Shown here one piece after another: positions 12,747-14,953 of a stretch of DNA of 14,953 nucleotides (positions are counted from its first letter, which is position 1; every line of letters starts with the position of its first letter). The position numbers and the translations under genes were made by a program. The notes under the pieces are model-generated. The model saw only the letters and a program-made list of their open reading frames with translations. It had not been told where the DNA came from and made no database searches. Source of the stretch: Sediminicultor sp035648055 (GTDB taxonomy: Bacteria; Atribacterota; Phoenicimicrobiia; Phoenicimicrobiales; Phoenicimicrobiaceae); the NCBI GenBank assembly GCA_035648055.1, contig DASRMF010000004.1, forward strand, positions 1 to 14,953. The letters are read 5' to 3'.

Positions 12747-14180
12747 TTATTTACTTTTTCTCAAACTTTTACCCGAAGACAAGAATTCATCAACTGCCCG
12801 AGCGGCTACTTTACCATCTCCTACGGCAGAGATTACGGTAGCCGAACCTCTGACGATATCTCCTCCGGCAAATATCCCTTCTTTGGTAGTTGCGCTGGTT
12901 TTGCCATCTATAATAAAATAACCCCACTGGTTAATCTCAACTCCGGTAGCACTTCTTGCTACAATAGGATTAGCTGAAGTGCCGATGGCATCGATAACCA
13001 TATCTACTTCGATTGTAAAATTAGAGCCGGGGATAGGGATAGGTCTTCTTCGACCTGAATCATCCGGTTCACCTAATTCCATCTTCAGACATTCCATTCC
13101 AATAACATTACCTTTATCATCACCCAATACCTTAACGGGGAGGGTAAGAAAATTAAAGATAATCCCCTCTTCCTCAGCATGATGGACTTCCTCTGTCCGA
13201 GCTGGAACTTCTTTTCGAGACCGGCGATAGATGATATAAGATTTTTCGGCTCCCAATCTTAAGGCCGTACGGGCTGAATCCATAGCCACATTTCCTGCTC
13301 CGATAGTAGCTGCCCTTTTGCCTATCTTAATAGGAGTATCATATTCCGGAAAAGCATAAGCTTTCATTAAATTAGAACGAGTTAAAAATTCATTTGCTGA
13401 ATAAACATCATTTAAGTTCTCTCCGGGGATATTCATAAAACGGGGTGCTCCTGCTCCGTTAGCTAAGAAGATGGCATCAAACTCCCGGGTCAGTTCATCT
13501 ACGCTTCTGGTAGCACCTACTACAAAATTAGTTATTACTTTCACTCCTAATTTTTCAATTTCTTTTACTTCGTATTTTACTATCGATTTAGGGAGTCGAA
13601 ATTCAGGAATACCATAGACTAAGACCCCCCCTGGTTGGTGTAAAGCTTCAAAGAGAGTAACTTCATAGCCTAATTTAGCTAAATCCGCGGCACAGGTAAG
13701 TCCGGCAGGACCGGAACCCACTATGGCTACTTTCTGTTCTTTTTTACTAATCTTTGGTAGGCTTCCATGAATATTATTTTTGCGAGCCCAATCAGCTACA
13801 AATCGTTCTAATCGACCGATAGCAATCGGTTTTTTCTGTTTTTCTAAGATGCAAACCTGCTGACACTGTTCTTCTTGAGGACACACTCTTCCGGTTATAG
13901 CCGGAAGGTCATCGGTCTTTAAAATTTCCAGATAGGCTCCGGCAAAATCTTCCTTAACAATTTTTTCGATAAATTTAGGAATGTTAATTTCCGCCGGGCA
14001 ACCGGAAACACAGGGGTGATTTTTACACTGCAGACATCTTTGAGCTTCATAAATAGCCTGTTCTTGGGTGTAGCCCAATGGTACTTCTTTAAAATTGTGA
14101 TTCCTCTCTTTGGGCTCTTGTTCAGGCATAGGGATCTGCTCTCTTTGCATTCTTTCTTTGGGAGGTATCATTTCAGCCAT
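12747..14180 (-). CDS. nfnB: NADPH-dependent oxidoreductase large subunit, NfnB / GltD-like
   Basis: This 477-residue flavoprotein matches the large subunit of NADH-dependent reduced ferredoxin:NADP oxidoreductase (Nfn; also annotated GltA or sulfide dehydrogenase alpha subunit). The N-terminal domain carries two 4Fe-4S cysteine sets: C49, C52, C57, C61 (RCLQCKNHPCVSGCPAEI) and C100, C106, C110. An FAD site GSGPAG (155-160), an NADPH site GAGNVAMD (294-301) with following YRRSRKE, and a C-terminal FAD-contact motif GIFAGGDIVRGSATVI complete it. The ATG at 14180 shares one base with the nfnA stop codon (TAATG), and AAGGAGG lies inside nfnA. Such coupling fits a heterodimer. A glutamate synthase small subunit is unlikely because no large glutamate synthase gene is adjacent and an NfnA partner is. 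Confidence 0.9.
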   Translation of the reverse strand: MAEMIPPKERMQREQIPMPEQEPKERNHNFKEVPLGYTQEQAIYEAQRCLQCKNHPCVSGCPAEINIPKFIEKIVKEDFAGAYLEILKTDDLPAITGRVCPQEEQCQQVCILEKQKKPIAIGRLERFVADWARKNNIHGSLPKISKKEQKVAIVGSGPAGLTCAADLAKLGYEVTLFEALHQPGGVLVYGIPEFRLPKSIVKYEVKEIEKLGVKVITNFVVGATRSVDELTREFDAIFLANGAGAPRFMNIPGENLNDVYSANEFLTRSNLMKAYAFPEYDTPIKIGKRAATIGAGNVAMDSARTALRLGAEKSYIIYRRSRKEVPARTEEVHHAEEEGIIFNFLTLPVKVLGDDKGNVIGMECLKMELGEPDDSGRRRPIPIPGSNFTIEVDMVIDAIGTSANPIVARSATGVEINQWGYFIIDGKTSATTKEGIFAGGDIVRGSATVISAVGDGKVAARAVDEFLSSGKSLRKSK

Positions 14181-14953
14181 TAATTGGTCCTCCTTCCGCA
14201 GGTACAGGTATGATTATGTTCCTGGTAGAGATCCCACGATTTTTTTTCTGAGCCCTTATAACGGGAAAGACGATTGGAAAATTCTTCCCAGTCTACTAAT
14301 TGTCCATCAAATTCCGGGCCATCGGTGCAAGCAAATTTAGTCTCTCCCCCGATGGTAACTCTACAAGAACCACACATTCCGGTACCGTCTACCATAATAC
14401 TGTTAAGACTGACTATAGTCTCTACTGGATAAGGTTTGGTAGTTTCACAGGTAACTTTCATCATGATGGGTGGTCCGATAGTCCATACCTTCTTGATTGA
14501 TTTATCCTTATCTAAGAGTTCTTTTAAAACTTGAGTAACAAAACCCTTTCGTCCATAACTGCCGTCATCGGTAGTAACAATCAGTTCTGAGGAGGCTTTT
14601 CTTATCTCCTCTTCCATGATAATCAATGCCTTGTTTCTGGCACCGATGATGGAAATGACTTCACTCCCAGCTTCTTTTAAAGCACGAGCAATCGGATGGA
14701 TGCAGGCGATACCGGTACCTCCGCCTACGGTTATTACTTTTCCGTAATTTCCAATCTCGGTTTTTTTACCTAAAGGTCCGATAAAGGAGAACAATCTGTC
14801 TCCTTCTTCCAAGGTGGAAAGTTCTTCACTGGTTTTACCTACTATCTGAAAGACCACTCTAATTAATCCTCTTTCTCGATCAAAATCAGCAACCGTTAGA
14901 GGGATTCGCTCTCCTTTTTCTTTAATCATTAAGATGATGAATTGACCAGGTTG
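14180..14953 (-). CDS. nfnA: NfnA: ferredoxin-NADP reductase-type small subunit (5' end outside window)
   Basis: This is the small subunit of the NfnAB transhydrogenase, which binds FAD, NADH and a 2Fe-2S cluster and couples NADH, ferredoxin and NADPH. The frame stays open to the right window edge, and the residues before the apparent ATG at 14929 read QPGQFIIL, which continues family-like sequence (typical members have PGQFxIL before GERIPLT). The gene is therefore cut by the edge, not started at 14929; about 30 N-terminal residues are missing. Visible motifs are GERIPLTVADFDRERG (flavin-binding region), GGGTGIACIHPIARAL (nucleotide binding) and the cluster region MCGSCRVTIGGETKFAC. The C-terminal tail adds TCTCGRR. 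The gene overlaps nfnB by one base. Confidence 0.92.
   Translation of the reverse strand, partial: QPGQFIILMIKEKGERIPLTVADFDRERGLIRVVFQIVGKTSEELSTLEEGDRLFSFIGPLGKKTEIGNYGKVITVGGGTGIACIHPIARALKEAGSEVISIIGARNKALIIMEEEIRKASSELIVTTDDGSYGRKGFVTQVLKELLDKDKSIKKVWTIGPPIMMKVTCETTKPYPVETIVSLNSIMVDGTGMCGSCRVTIGGETKFACTDGPEFDGQLVDWEEFSNRLSRYKGSEKKSWDLYQEHNHTCTCGRRTN

Noticed and set aside
14180..14929. A complete NfnA starting at the ATG at 14929.
   Set aside because: The frame continues to the window edge and the preceding codons encode PGQFIIL, which is conserved in this family; the gene is truncated by the window, not initiated there.

Overview
The window is a stretch of AT-rich bacterial chromosome in which every recognisable gene lies on the minus strand, so transcription runs from the right edge to the left edge. 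The content points to a strict anaerobe that ferments or oxidises through succinate, methylmalonyl-CoA and propionate and conserves energy as a sodium gradient. The evidence is a split B12-dependent methylmalonyl-CoA mutase, its chaperone GTPase, an epimerase, a biotin-dependent sodium-pumping decarboxylase, an NfnAB-type bifurcating transhydrogenase and a glutamate dehydrogenase. Clostridia-like syntrophs and candidate phyla such as Atribacterota are plausible hosts. That is inference from gene content and composition; no rRNA or other taxonomic marker is present.

Layout in order of transcription (right to left). (1) 14953-12747: nfnA (5' end cut by the window edge) and nfnB, overlapping by one base. 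(2) 12619-11315: glutamate dehydrogenase. (3) 11035-10226: an uncharacterised protein fusing a P-loop ATPase-like domain to an Asp23/Gls24-like domain. (4) 9927-6307: mutase catalytic subunit, mutase B12 subunit, MeaB GTPase and methylmalonyl-CoA epimerase. (5) 6182-850: a biotin-dependent carboxyltransferase/decarboxylase set, namely the 12S/MmdA carboxyltransferase, the OadG-like small subunit, the biotin carrier, the membrane Na+ pump beta subunit and a 5S/OadA/PycB-type carboxyltransferase. (6) 675-1: the N-terminal part of a DUF5693-type membrane protein that runs off the left edge.

The genes fit one carbon route: succinyl-CoA <-> (R)-methylmalonyl-CoA (mutase, protected by MeaB) <-> (S)-methylmalonyl-CoA (epimerase) <-> propionyl-CoA. 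The carboxyl group is carried on biotin and either released by the Na+ pump or, if the 5S-like subunit shares the same carrier, passed to or from pyruvate/oxaloacetate. NfnAB and glutamate dehydrogenase would balance NAD(P)H, ferredoxin and 2-oxoglutarate/glutamate alongside it.

The least expected feature lies between the genes. Six intergenic gaps (733-849, 4424-4625, 6183-6306, 7673-7833, 9928-10225, 11036-11314) carry degenerate tandem arrays with a strict 7-base period. Each gap has an array at both ends, in opposite orientation. One array begins 0-7 bases after the upstream stop codon and the other usually ends about 25-53 bases before the next start codon. Three gaps also hold short palindromic cassettes of kinds known as interspersed bacterial repeats. 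A separate ~67-base tandem duplication copied the 3' end of the biotin-carrier gene into the gap before the Na+ pump gene, leaving a 13-codon mini-ORF behind a good ribosome binding site.
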